Assembly: GCA_003116995.1 (NCBI GenBank)
Contig: BDSL01000036.1
Coordinates: forward strand, 620,001-684,000
Source: Yamagishiella unicocca
Lineage: Eukaryota > Chlorophyta > Chlorophyceae > Chlamydomonadales > Volvocaceae
Reading direction: 5' to 3'
Length of the DNA stretch: 64,000 bases
In this document: in pieces, positions 1-11,373 of the stretch
Position numbering within the stretch: position 1 is the stretch's first letter
Layout: every line of letters begins with the position of its first letter
Translations under genes and position numbers: made by a program
Notes under the pieces: generated by a model
Database searches by the model: none
What the model saw: the letters and a program-made list of their open reading frames with translations, nothing else
Told to the model about the DNA's origin: nothing

Positions 1-115
1 GGGGGGTTGAAGGGTTGAAGGGTTGGTGGGATGGAGAGTTGGAGGGTTGGTGGGTTGGTGGGTTGGAGGGTTGAAGGGTTGGTGGGTTGGAGGGTTGGAG
101 GGTAGAGGGGAGCTG
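1..115. repeat. GGGTTGGTGGGTTGGAGGGTTGAA minisatellite
   Basis: Tandem G-rich units of about 8 bases (GGGTTGGT, GGGTTGGA, GGGTTGAA) fill the first 115 bases. This lies in an intron of the SRCR gene. The G-run spacing could allow G-quadruplex formation, which is an inference. Confidence 0.8.
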
Positions 116-3100
116 GAGGGGAAAATGCAGCGGGGGCTAATCCCTGGTCCCTCGGGTCTACAGCGTAACACAACGTAAGCGATGGGTAAGCGATGGTTCC
201 TTTCTTACCTTGCGCCCTGACCCCTCGCCTCCCTCGCCCTGCTGCGCCGCAGACCTGCCACATGGCCACATGCGTCTGATCAACGGCCCAGTACAGGGCC
301 AGACGGGTGTCGTACAGCTCAGCTTCTGCGGCTTCCTGGGCACCGTGTCAATGCGGACGCTGCGGGTGGGTGCGGATCGCGTGACAGGGTGGAGCACGGG
401 GTGTGAGTGTGTATGTGTATGTGTACGTGTACGTGTATTTGTATGTGGGGAGATGTGGAGGGGGGAGCTGCGAGAAAACCCACCCGTGCATGCAACATAG
501 GAGGAAGAGAGGGGGGGTCTTGACGACATGCGCACGACAGGCGGTGGCTCGGACCCACTGGGTGGTTCCACGCCGTACCCCCAAAACCCTGGTGCGGTAT
601 TCCCCTCCCAGCACTCCCTCCCCGCCCCCCCTCCCCCTGTCCCCCCTCCCTCTCAGGTGTTTCAGGAGCTGCCCGGGGCCTCAGGCAACGTCACGGAGCA
701 GCGCAACCTGTCGAGCATCCCAGCCGCCAACACCCTGCGCGCGTCGGCGGTATGCACCTCCCTGGGCTACAGCAACAGCAAGTATGTATCCAAGGCAGAA
801 GCACGGCGCAGGCAGCGGAGGGCGCAGCACGGTTCCCGCTCCAACCGCCACACCGGGTCCCGCGCTTGGTTCCGGAGCGGGTTCCCTTCCGCTCCTTCCC
901 AACGGCCCCCGCCCTCTCGCCCCCCGCGCCTTCCCCCGTCAGGTACAAGAAGGGCAGCCAGCGATACGTGGGTGGCTCGGGGGTGGTGTGGGCCCTAGCG
1001 CCCGTGTGCAGGAGCGGGGCGGTCGAGCAGGTGGAGGCGCTGTTGCGGACACCACCCATGCCGTACGGAGCCGCGGTGAGGGGCCTGGGGCTGGGAGCTG
1101 GGGTTGGGGTGGCGGGGAAACACGTGGTGCGGGGGCGGGGGATGAGGTGAGCCACGTGGGGGCGTGGAGCTGGGGAAAGCGGGGAGCGGGGTGAAGAGGA
1201 CAGACGGAGGGGGGAGGGGACTGTCCTGTTACCGGTAATCGGGGGTGGTGTTAAGGAAATGAGAGTTTTGAGGATGTGTTGTAGGGTAACAAGGCAAAGG
1301 AGCGACATCCCTGTCTGCGGAGCAGCGAGTGAGGACCTGCCCTCTAAACCCTGTTTTCCCCCCCCCCCGGCCCCCACCCCCCGCCGTACAACCGCACACC
1401 CCAGGCAGTGGAAGCGCCCTCTGGCAGCTGCCACGCGTACAACATCGACGTTGTGTTTGACAGCCACGACTACGATTTGAGCGTCGACTGCCGCAACAAT
1501 GCTTCGGAGCTGGTTCGGCCGCCGTACATGCAGCGGCCGGGTGCGGAGGGATGGTGCGGAGGGTGGTGTACGTGGTGACTCGCCCTTAGGGTCTAAGGGT
1601 TTTAGGGGTTTATTCCTTGCAATACCCTCCGCCACAACTTGCGGCATCCGCTTCCTTCCTTTACCTTCTCCCCCTTGGACCTGCTCGGCTCCTCCTCTCT
1701 CCCCCCCTGGACCTGGGCTGCAGGCGACCCTTACCGTGGTGCGCTGCGGCTCATGAACCATACCCAAACGGCCTGGCTCACCACGGAGGGCAACACTGGC
1801 TACGTGCAGGTGTTCCGTGAGGGCAAGTGGTGAGGAGGGGTGGTGGTGAGGAGGGGGGCGGGGAGGAGGAGGGGGAGGAGGAGGAGGGGGAGGAGGAGGA
1901 GGGGGAGGAGGAGGAGGGGGAGGAGGGGGGGAGGAGGAGGAGGGGGAGGAGGGGGAGGGGCGGCGGCGGCGGCTGAGTCTGCGGGACTGGGGCCAGTGGG
2001 GCCGGGTCGGGTTGCTCCAGGAATGGTGATGAGGCGGGGGCACGAGGTTTGCATCGGTTGGGGCCGGGACATCACCCTATTGGGGGGGGACCGCCCCTGT
2101 GTGCAGCGGCTCTCGGTGCCTAGGCTCAACTGCGCGATTCCGCACACATGGCTCCAGGGGCGCTATCTGCTCGTCCGGTTGGGACGACGCTGACGCTGAC
2201 GTGGCCTGCCGCCAGCTGGGCTTCGCTGCAGGCGCCGCCGTGTACCTTAAGGTGAGAGTCTGTTGGAAAGAAAGTGGTGATGTTGGTTCCTAAGCAGGCC
2301 TACGCCTTGGGCTGGAGCATTGATTGCAAATGTAAGCCACTCATCCATGCCTCTAGTTTGCATGCGCGGTAAGCGCGTGCGCAAGCAACACGCCACAAGC
2401 ACGCCAGGTGGCGTTATGATCTGTCATTGCATAGTTTGTCCCTTTAGTTTGTCCCTTCGCATTTGCCGCTGAGACGGTCCTCCCTCGCGCCGCTCGCTCC
2501 CACCTCCCCACCGTGGTACGTCGTACATCCTCGCATCCTCCAGTACGACGTGCAGCTGGCCAACGACAATGCTGGCACCCGCTGGAGGACCATGTGGATG
2601 ACGGACGTGGACTGCCCCGCGCTGACGCCCACGCCCGTGCCGGCCCCGGGCCCCGCCCCCCTGCTGCTGGACTGCCCTCACCGCGGCGCCCCCATCACTG
2701 ACTGCCCCTTCACCGAGCTGGCGGCCGTCCGCTGTTTCGCATCCGTGGCCCTCGTGCCGCCGCCGCCGCCGCCCGCGCCGCCGCCCCCCCCCTTGGACTC
2801 CGCCTCTTGCTCCCTCTGCCTCTTCCTCGACATGTCCATGGACCCCCCTCTGGGCAAGGACGACCCCACCATGGGGCAGGCGATGTGCAATCGCTTCGCC
2901 GCTATCACCAGCGCCATCATCCGCACGCTGGACTACGCCTCCCCCCCACCGCCTGCCAGCTCCGGAACCATTCCATACGGTCGCAGAAGGGCCGAGCGCA
3001 GGCTAAGCAGTGACGGGGGCCCGGAGCTGTTTGGTTTTAGCAGCCCTGGATTTGCTGCCGATTTGGAGTCAGGGGCTGGCAGGTCATCGCCCTCCCTGGA

Positions 3101-4328
3101 GGTGCCCTTCCAGTGCGCCAGCTACACGGGCACCAGCATGTGGGTGTGCGGCAGCCTGGCGGGCTCCGCCGTGCAGCATGCCGTACTGGACGAGCTCGAA
3201 GACCAGGACGACACGGAAATCACGGACTGGCTGCGAGCGCTGCGCAGTGCGCTGGGGCTGCTACAGCCCTGCCAGGCTTGGGACACGGACTATGATTACA
3301 GGTGCGCTTCGGGGGCCCGGGTTCAAGGCTGGCTGTTCGTTAAATAAGCTTGCCAACCCGTGGGTCTCACGACATCTTGCTCCACACCCCTCCACGCAAC
3401 CAGGATGTCGGGGTTGCGGATGACCCCCGACGTGACCTTCTTCTTCGCCGACGGCACCTCCCTCAAATACGATGGGATGAACGGGGTCAACACCCTGGTT
3501 CGATCCGTGTGGCAGTCGCCGCCGCCAGATGCACCTTGGGCTGGAGGCGGCGGTGAGGTTGCATAGAGGCGCGGTGGAGGAGGGATTTATGGAGGGATTT
3601 ACGGTGGAGCCGGCATAGGCATGGTTTCGGAGGAGGAGAAGTGGAGGGGTAGGAGTGGAGCGGGGTTTGAACCTGAGGGTGTGGTCTGCGCTCTGGCTCT
3701 GGGCATAACCCCACCAGCTGGGGAAGGACCGACCCACGGGTCTGCGGGACCACGTGCCTTTGTCAACGCTGCGCGCCAAGACGTCTAGGCCCCGGCACCT
3801 CTCCCCACACCCCTCCTCACACCCCTCCCCACGTCCGCAGCTATCCGGCGGCCTCCGCCGTCACCACCCCCCAAGCCCCAGCCGCGGCCGCCACCGCCGC
3901 GGCCGCCGTTCCCCAACCCGCCGCCGGCGGCCACCACTGCGGCTACCTTCCGCGCCTGCTACACCGTGACCGCCACCACCGCGACACCCCTCACAGCCCT
4001 GGGCGCCGCGTCGGGCGTCAGTGTGCTGCTCAACATGACCAGTCAGGGTCTCACTATGACGCTGGAGGCCTGCGCCGCACGGGCCAAGCTGGCAAGCCAA
4101 AGCCAGATGGCGCTGGAAGGTTACAGTGTGATCGTGAGCGGCGCCGTCCGGCTCACCGCCGTCTGCTACGGCCTGAACTGGCCTGTCGGCAGTAGCACCA
4201 TCGGCGCAGGGCTGACGGAGGTCCTTGCGAGCCGCTGCGCGGCGGTGCCGTGCGCGGCCACGGGGGCGAGGCCATCGTGCGGTACTGGCCAGAGGGGCGG
4301 ACTGGCGCTGTATAACTTGAACCTGTGA
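1..4328 (+). CDS. SRCR / pherophorin-like extracellular protein (5' end outside window)
   Basis: Nine exons can be joined in phase: 253-365, 657-781, 943-1075, 1405-1540, 1724-1829, 2158-2251, 2544-3301, 3404-3552 and 3841-4328 (TGA), giving about 700 residues; earlier exons lie before the window. Exons 1-4 read as a divergent scavenger-receptor cysteine-rich (SRCR) domain. Exons 5-7 give a clearer one, with VQVFREGKW, then GAICSSGWDD and ADVACRQLGF, ending near LLDCPH. A polyproline run at about 2755-2795 leads into a Cys-containing domain (CSLCLFLDMS ... VCGSLAGSA) of the type found in pherophorins. The last exon starts with a second Pro-rich spacer (RPPPPRPPFPNPPP) and ends in another pherophorin-like unit (FRACYTVTATT). 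Such proteins are expected to be secreted or in the extracellular matrix of volvocine algae. The ligand is unknown. Family assignment is firm; the domain count is partial. Confidence 0.82.
1836..1964. repeat. Purine-rich GGAGGAGGAGGGGG tract in SRCR intron
   Basis: About 130 bases of almost pure GGA/GGGGA repeats follow directly after the donor site at 1830. It is a low-complexity intron sequence; long reading frames through it are artefacts. Confidence 0.9.
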
Positions 4329-5173
4329 TGATTGATGGCGTGGTTGGAGGTACCGATCGTTGCGGAGGAAGGTGTCGTGAGGACGTGGGACAGCGCGATG
4401 GGGGGGGGGCCTGATGCCGGAGATGTGCGTCATACCGCGGTTGCTTTCGTTCCGAGGTGATGACGTCGCGCCGTGGGAGGGCGCGGCAAGCGGGAAGGAG
4501 AGGCCGTGCCGCTGCTGGCATATGTCGGTAGGATTTGCATGCGAAAATGCAACATGTCTGAATTTCGTTGGCTTTCAAAGGTTTGGATGCGGAGCCACGT
4601 TACCGAAAGAAAGGCCCTGTCCATTCGCCGCTGCGAGGGCCTGAGCGTATTATTTTTGTGACCCAGAGAAAGAATGGGACGCGCGCTGCCAGAACACCAA
4701 ACGAAGAGTATGCTTGTCTGCCGCCGATTGCTACGGTATGTCAGGCTATCATGAAAGAGATGCGCGCGGCGAAGCTCCAAAACGCAGGGTTATTCTTGTT
4801 ACCTAGTATGTTTTCCAACGCAGGGTTGTGCAAGCCCTCTCCTTATCGCGCTGAGGTTCAGGCGCATCTCGTGGTCGATAGCTTGGTTGGGGAGGGTACG
4901 GCTTTGGACCGGGTGGCATAAAAACCCGATTACGCGACCGCTTACGCCTTTGGGGGGGCCGCTTAATAATACAACTAAACCTTACCACAGGGTTTCACTA
5001 CATCTTGCTGTGGTGTTTTCGTTTCACTGAACGGCACTGAACCTGGTCGCTTGGCAGCTGTGAAGCTGGTTACGCGCTTTGGCGCGAAAAGGCGTCGCCT
5101 GGCGTAAACGCAGGCGGACCCTGTGGGTTATTCGGCGCGATCCGGTGATATTACCACGCGTGGTCACCACGGG
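4329..5173. other. Intergenic, SRCR gene to coiled-coil gene
   Basis: I see no conserved protein, RNA gene or transposon end here. It should hold the 3' UTR of the SRCR gene. The first TGTAA (the volvocine polyadenylation signal) on this strand that I noticed is at about 5272, rather far downstream, so the true 3' end is unclear. Confidence 0.5.
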
Positions 5174-8100
5174 ATGGATTCCTCGCTGCTGATGTGGTCT
5201 TTACGCATCAGGGAGACTGAGGTACGCAGGCAGGCGCACCTCACTTTCTTCGGGTGCCAAACTGGTCGCTTGTAAAGCCTACTCTCCGGACGCCGTTCAC
5301 CGCCTTTTCTTCCTGGGTCGCATCACTTCCCGCGCACCAGGCCCTCCTGAAAAGCCGGCAGCTGGAGCGCGCGACGCAGGCTGCTCGCCGCCAGGCGCTG
5401 CACGATGCCCTGCAGGAGCGCAAAGCCGACCAGGCGCGTTTCCGCATCTTCACGTCACAAGGACGCTGCTTTTGCACGGGGGTAGTAAATTCGCGTCACA
5501 GTAAATTCAGAGCCTCGTAGTCGCGTTTGCGGATGCAGACGAGCCGGACTTAACGACGGGGCCAGGTCGCTGTGCTGGCCCCACAACTTACAGGACCCTA
5601 ACATAACGCCGCGCTCCTATTTCCTAATGCTGCTGCCTCTCCTGCCGCGGTGCTTGCAGGCCCGGCTGCTGCAGCGGAAGTTCCTCGCGCAGGAGCGACT
5701 GGCGCGCGCGCATCAGGGAGTGCTGCAGCACCGCGCCGAGCTGCTTGAGCTGCAAGCCAAGGCAGATGACAGTTCGCGGCTGTCCAGGCGAGCTGGGGCT
5801 AACCAATGCCCCTCATTCATTCCGCCACGGGTCGCTTTACCGCCACGGGTCGCTTTACCGCCACGGGTCTCTTTACCGCCACGGGTCGCTTTACCGCCAC
5901 GGGTCGCTTTACCGCCACGGGTCGCTTTACCGCCACGGGTCGCTTTACCGCCACGGGTCGCTTTACCGATCCTCGCACGTCCCCCTCCCCATTCTGGCCG
6001 GCAGCCTCCGCGCGGCACAGCGCTCCCTGGAGTCCCGGCGCGGCCGGCTGGCGGCCGCCGTCGAGGCGGAGGCGAAGCGCTGCGGGGCCTTCGAGTCGCG
6101 AGTTTCGGAGCACGAGCGCGAGCTGGTGGAGCCGGTTCAGCAGCTTGAGGCGGCACTGGCGAAGGTGAAGACCCCGGGGGGGGCCCTGGTATGCGCCCGT
6201 AGGGTTGTACCAGGTGAACGCCTGACATGAAGGTGGCGTGAGGGGGAAGAGAGCCCCCGGGCTGAGTGCACCCGCCAGTATCGGAGGCGCGTGTCCACTC
6301 AGGCTGTTGTAACGGTTACAGTGGGTTCCAGGCCAAGAGGTAGAACCAGGTGCTACAGCAGCAGCGGCACCACGACCAGCAACAGCAGCAGTAGCCCGGC
6401 GGGAGTTCCACCAACCACCGCCGTGGGAGGCAGCTAGAGCGCTAACCGCCGATCGGCATGGTCCCTCACAAGCAGGTGGAGCAGCGGCTGGAGTACGCAC
6501 GCAAAACGTACGACATGGCATCGCTGACGGCCCAGCGGGACGAGCAGCGGGCTCGCCGGGAGGCCCTCAAGGTTAGTTGGTTAGTTATAATCCTCCAAAG
6601 GGCGGGTGTCCTCACTAGCCATGATGAGTTCCAGGACTCGTTATTACCTAGCTGCATAAACGTCGAAAAGGAGGGCCGCCAAAGTGCGTCTGTGTGGGTA
6701 TTTGTTTGGCTACAAAGGCTTTCATCTCTTCACCAAATGGTCGTCGTCTATGCTCATTGCGGACATGACTCAATACGCACTGCAATAGAAGTCATGCGAT
6801 ATCCCCAATCAATCGAGCCAGCTTGGCATATACGGCGTACACGTTCGCACCTGTCTTGTCGTGCGCCGAGGATCACTGTGTGGGCCGGTTGGGGCTCGTG
6901 CGTTTGGGGTTTGGGATGTTGTTATGGTTGGGAGTGGGGACATGCGCAGCAGGGGCCGCGGCCGCCACACAGCGACACCCGCTGCCCCTTGGTGCCCCCA
7001 CCGCCGCAACCCCCACTACCGCCGCCCCTGACATCTCCTCAAAACCAACTCCCACGATCCCGCAGGAGGAGGTGCGCCGCAAGCGGGACGGCAGCGACGC
7101 AGCCGCTAGACAGGTCGGTCGGCCTGGCGTATCTTGGCTTGTTGGATGCGTTGCTTGCGTTATGGGAACCGCCTAGTGCTGAAGTCCAGGGATGGTGCAC
7201 CCGGCTGGAGGAGGGTGCTTCTGCTGTCAGGTAGTAGTACTTGGTACAGTGGGCTCCAGGCCAAAAGGCAGAACCACCGGGCACATCGCCGGACGCTAAA
7301 GGCAGTAGTAACTGTTACAGTGGGTTCCAGACCAGAAGGTAGGTGGTGTTAGGTGTGGAATGTTGGTGGGAGGCAGGGCTGGGGGCATTCGGGCATAGGG
7401 CATCTTCAAGTGTGTTCAGAATCTCTTCGATTTGGGTCATTTGGGTTCTGAGGTGGGTCGCGCAACTGAGAAGGTTGGGGTTGTGGTGTGACGACCACCC
7501 TGTCGTGTCCTTGAAGCCCAGGCGGAGGAGCTGCGGGCGCAGCTGGCGGAGAGGGAGCAGGCCAACGTTGAGGCGGTGGAGCGGAGCCAGGTGGGCGGGT
7601 TGCGGAATGATGGCAGGGGAGGGGGAGGTTTTCGGAGGAACGTACAGGAGGGACTGGAGCAGAGTAGGTTGGGCAATGTTAAAGAGTACCTGGCTGCAGT
7701 CAAGGCGTGCGGGCGGGAATGGGCCCGGTCGTTGCGGAGCCACCTTAAGGGTTGGTTGGTTGCGCTTCGCATGGGCGGAGGCGGCGCGGTTGGCGGCTTG
7801 TACGATATCGGGGTGGTAGGGTTCGTGTTCCCCTCCAGGTTACTGATAGCCTCCAACCACCTATAGCTCGTTGCGGCCCACCGGACACGCATCCCGTCTG
7901 CAGGCGGCGCTGCGGGAGGCTCGCTCGGCGCTTGCAGTCGAGACGCAGCGGCAGGCAGAGGTGCAGCAGCGGTCAGTGGGTTGCTTCAGCCTCGGCGCGC
8001 GGGTCCTGACCCGTGGGTCGGCTTGGCATGGGCGACGGCAGGTTAGGGTTCAGATTCGGCGGCGGGACAGCCGCCGACCCTGGCCCCATGCGTGTGCCAC

Positions 8101-8466
8101 GGCAGGGTCCAGAGCAGCTGTCGATGACTCCCTGCTCCCTAGCGTTCTTGCGCGGCCGTGGTCCTGTGAAAGCGTGTCTCGGCTGTGTCTCTGCGTGCAC
8201 CAGGGCTGCCTGCTTGTCTTCTAGGTCCTAGCGCCACCTGCGCGAATTTGCGCCTCGTGCCCTTACATCGGCCATGCGCTCGCCCTTGCTTCCTCCCTGC
8301 CACCCTCCCTGGAGCCGTGGCCTGCAGGCTGCTGGTCGCCCGACCGCAGCGCATGTCTGCCGCCAGCCGCCTGGCGGACCTGCAGCGGGCCACCGACGCG
8401 GCCCGGCAGACGCTGGCTTGCCTGGACGCACCGCCTCAGGGGCCCCAGCACCCGCACCAGCAGTAG
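5174..8466 (+). CDS. Small coiled-coil protein, function unknown
   Basis: Nine short exons with consistent phase give about 280-296 residues: 5174-5221, 5341-5433 (or 5481), 5660-5781, 6005-6164, 6476-6571, 7066-7113, 7522-7590, 7904-7971 and 8328-8466 (TAG). The ATG at 5174 is the best candidate because it reads MDSSLLMWSLRIRETE into a donor in the right phase. Almost every exon is charged heptad-type sequence (for example QERLARAHQGVLQHRAELLE and AEELRAQLAEREQANVEAVE), so the product should be a rod-like coiled coil. No catalytic motif is seen. The tail after residue ~265 is Pro/Gln/His-rich. Exon 2 has either a GC donor at 5433 or a GT donor at 5481. The last exon is the left edge of the tandem duplication that follows, and two more copies of it exist downstream. 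I do not recognise the family. Confidence 0.6.
5816..5969. repeat. 18-bp tandem repeat (CGCCACGGGTCGCTTTAC), about 8.5 copies
   Basis: Near-perfect 18-base units, with one T/G variant in the third unit, lie in the intron between the third and fourth coiled-coil exons. The period is a multiple of three, so several frames stay open through it, but none is expected to be translated. Confidence 0.95.
6307..7345 (+). repeat. Three copies of a dispersed short repeat (GTTACAGTGGGTTCCAGRCC)
   Basis: Similar units occur at about 6307-6350, 7231-7282 and 7303-7345, all in introns of the coiled-coil gene. They share GTAGTAGTA (or TGTTGTAAC), then GTTACAGTGGGYTCCAGRCCAAAAGG, then TAGAACC. Further copies are at about 9496, 14630, 15663-15715 (minus), 19350, 44856 and 52204. 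A SINE is possible; GGTTCCAGACC only loosely resembles a Pol III B box. Confidence 0.7.
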
Positions 8467-8567
8467 CAGCAGCAGGATAGCAGCACAGGAGCAGGTACTA
8501 TTGCGTAGTGGTGTATCACTTGCGTTCGGTGACCATGTTTTACCGGGGCCCCAGTGTTCGCGATTTT

Positions 8568-9396
8568 CACAGGACACATTGACACAGGAGTCATTTATAC
8601 TCCAGTGTAATTACCGGAGACTCCAATGTCCACGCTAGCGTGCCCCCAGCTTCCTAAGGCACCCCCAGGAGTCCCACTCCGGCGTCTCCGGCAACTCCGG
8701 TGACTCCGGCGTGATAAATAGCTAATAAATTATTAAAAAGAACTATGATAGTATTTTGTTATAATATCTCTGTTCTTGTCATCATTGCTCGAGACGTCAA
8801 GAGAAGTTGTGACCTTCTTGCCTATTTTTGCAACATGAGTTACTAGGGTGATGATCAACGAATGGATAGTCCTTCGAGCCGGCAGGCTCTACCGTCTCTC
8901 AATCAGCATGATTGGAGCATAGAAGCGGTCGACAATCTTACATTTGCCGAACTGAAATATGACAACATTGCTGTTTTGAACCATCAATACAACCCAGTGG
9001 AACTGGTGGACGAGCCGTCCCAGGTCGTCTCCAAAAGATGGCCCAGCGGACCTTTTTGGAGACGACCTGGGACGGCTCGTCCACCAGTTCCACTGGGTTG
9101 TATTGATGGTTCAAACGAGCAATGTAGTCATACTTCAGTTCGTCAAACGTAAGATTGTCGACCGCTTCTATGCTCCAATCATGCTGATTGAGAGACGGTA
9201 GAGCCTGCCGGGTCGAAGGACTATCCAGTGGAGACTCCGAGAACGGCTTTGGAGTCTCGAGAAGCCTGTCTCCGCTCCCAAAACCCTATGACTCCGCTCC
9301 AACAACCCTGTGTCTCCGTTGGAGTGACTCCAGACCTGACTCCAGTGTGGCTCCAGCGTCCTCCCGGACACAGACAGACTCCGGCGTCTATATGTG
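8568..9396. mobile_element. Non-autonomous DNA-transposon-like insertion, 829 bp, CAC...GTG ends
   Basis: Copies B and C read GATTTTCCTGAGCC where copy A reads GATTTT-CACAGGACA...TATGTG-TTTTCCTGAGCC. That defines a precise insertion flanked by a TTTT target duplication (8564-8567 and 9397-9400; 3 bp plus one T is also possible). The ends are inverted (CACA.../...TGTG), and the subterminal regions are dense in GACTCC/GGAGTC-type motifs on both sides. This architecture resembles CACTA/EnSpm elements (CAC ends, 3-bp duplications), but the family is an inference. There is no transposase. The interior is mostly the hairpin listed next. Confidence 0.72.
8863..9227. repeat. Long hairpin: ~175-bp arms, ~14-base spacer
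   Basis: Left arm 8863-9037 is the reverse complement of right arm 9052-9227, apart from scattered substitutions (for example around 8945-8990). A transcript would fold into a very long double-stranded stem. The left arm read forward, and the right arm read in reverse, both give an open frame with the same peptide (LNQHDWSIEAVDNLTF..., NPVELVDEPSQVVSK). The stem therefore looks like an inverted duplication of part of a protein-coding sequence I do not recognise. Confidence 0.92.
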
Positions 9397-11373
9397 TTTT
9401 CCTGAGCCTCATGTACCATTACGTTCAGTACGGCTGACTCGAATACTAAGTTTGCTTGCACGGATTCCAACACCACAGCCATTGCGAGGATGACATATGT
9501 AGTAGTAGGAACTGTTACACGGGGGCCAGACAGGACACTACGGCGCAGGTGAAACACATCCGAGGGCACGGAAAACCTTGAACCCGCCGTTAAAGCCGTT
9601 AAAGCGACGACGGTGATGATTATACGTGATGCACTGGACGCCTGCATAGGTCATACACAAAAGCGGAACAGCTATATCCTATTTGGGCATGTAGCCGGAC
9701 AAAAGCGTGCTACCCTCAATGGCAGCACTGACATAGGCTGGGTGCCGCAGATGGCGCCGTACAAATCAGACTGGCTCTGAAAGCAAATGAGAAAAGCCCG
9801 GGGACCGGCGGCCCGGCCATGGCTGACGCCAGCCGCATCCGTCGACACTGCAGAACAGATCGCAAGCGGTCGCGTACAAAATAATGACGCTTCTTTCCTA
9901 TAGATAGCCAACCTTGCGGCATTCAGGCAACAACCGCGAGGATAGTCCCCTCCGGCGAGGATCCGCTGGGACACTCCCCTTGGTGTAGCAAGGTTCATCA
10001 CATAGCCCTTTTGGAAGACCGCGCAATAGAGCAACGGCTCTTTGGCAAATGCCAAAACCTGGCTGGTGACAGCCTCATCAAAGAAGCTAACTGACGGGAC
10101 ACGTCGCCGTGGCGTCACTCGGCGTCACGAACCTTGACGATTGCGGAAACAAACACACGGATATGTAGACTAGTTGGCAAAAACTAACACAATTTGTTGC
10201 CGATTCATTCAGCAAGCAAGATACGTTGCATTTCTATATATGGTGCACGCATGATGCGGTGCCCCAAGACCTCCGCTCTATGTTCTAACGGCAGCGCCCC
10301 ATGCAGTACGGCGCGCAACGCACCTGACCGAAGGCCGCTGGGCGGACGAGCGGCTAGGGTTTACGGCACTAGCTTTAACCAAAAAATGTACGAAGGTGTG
10401 ACAGCGGATCGTGTGCGCTGATGCGGCATGTATGCATATCACAGTGATGCAATGCGGAAGCCTGCTATGCGCTATGCAGCAAGTTGCATCGACCATCACT
10501 GCAGCGACGAAGGACAACTAATCCACAATATTCAAGGACCTGCTGCGAGCCGGACGGGCTGCGCTAGCACGGCAGCACATGCTCGCTGCGCTGTCGGCCC
10601 CCTTGCTCGGCTGCATTTGGTTAACGGCTAACAGCCATTTCGGTTCTTCTAAAGGCCAGCAGGCAACCCCCATACTGCCAACATCTTATGTCCATTACCA
10701 ACGAGTACGATTCCCTTCACGTTAAACGCACACCTCCGTGGGTGGTCCCATGCGATAGCGCAACCGCAGGAGGCTGTGGCGGCGCTGTTGGGCCCCCAGC
10801 GGCACCACGATGCCTCGATCACCGCAGCTTGATGCGCGGTGGGAGGAAGGGCCCTCTCGCCACCCAAAGCCGCTACGACAGCCGAATACTTAGTCTTGCT
10901 TGCCCGGCTGCGGGACTGCCAATGGGCAGCAGAGGAGGGAAGCAAGACCGCAGTTTGCCCAGGTGCAGGAGGCGAAGAAGGTTGAATGTTGGTGTGTGGG
11001 CATTTCCGGTATCGCCATGCTTCAGTAGGGATAACGCAACGACGCCGTGCTGCCGTGCTTGCAGGGACGCACGTGTGAATGCTGGAGGTATGGACTCATG
11101 GGGCAACAATCAACAGAGCCGCGCCGAACCGGACCCGCTGCGTGTGTGAGGCCAGGATTCCGGGCGCTTCCTTCCGCTAACGCGCTATGTAAGCCGTGTG
11201 GGACGGCCCCCGTAAGCCGTACGCTACAGTCTTCGTAAGCAGGATGGGACGGCCCTCATACGGGACGGCAAGCCGCGCTCGCGATGTAGGACGCAATATA
11301 GTACACCGCCGGGATTCGCACAGCATCCCACACATACCGCCGCTGCAGCCGGGTTCCTTCCCGACAGCGACAT

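Larger units (their letters stand above)
8467..11373. other. Copy A intergenic region
   Basis: Apart from the transposon insertion, this holds a minus-strand open stretch at 10118-9672 with a protein-like core (VLAFAKEPLLYCAV, YVMNLATPRGVSQR). The core is alignable in copies B (about 15210-14818) and C (about 20024-19821). Changes between copies hit silent and replacement positions about equally, and C has an in-frame stop after NLATPS. I treat it as unconstrained or decayed, not as a gene. Part must also be 3' UTR of the minus-strand PLAC8 gene. Confidence 0.5.

Noticed and set aside
691..2043. 450-codon minus-strand frame opposite the SRCR gene
   Set aside because: Proline run and framing come from the purine-rich intron tract and antisense of real exons; no family signature.
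4990..5240. Bacterial or plasmid insertion
   Set aside because: The stretch looks slightly different in composition, but no bacterial gene is readable, and a plausible first coiled-coil exon (5174-5221) lies in it.
5713..6228. Frames running through the 18-bp repeat at 5816-5969
   Set aside because: Open only because the period is divisible by three; the repeat lies in an intron flanked by good coiled-coil exon junctions.
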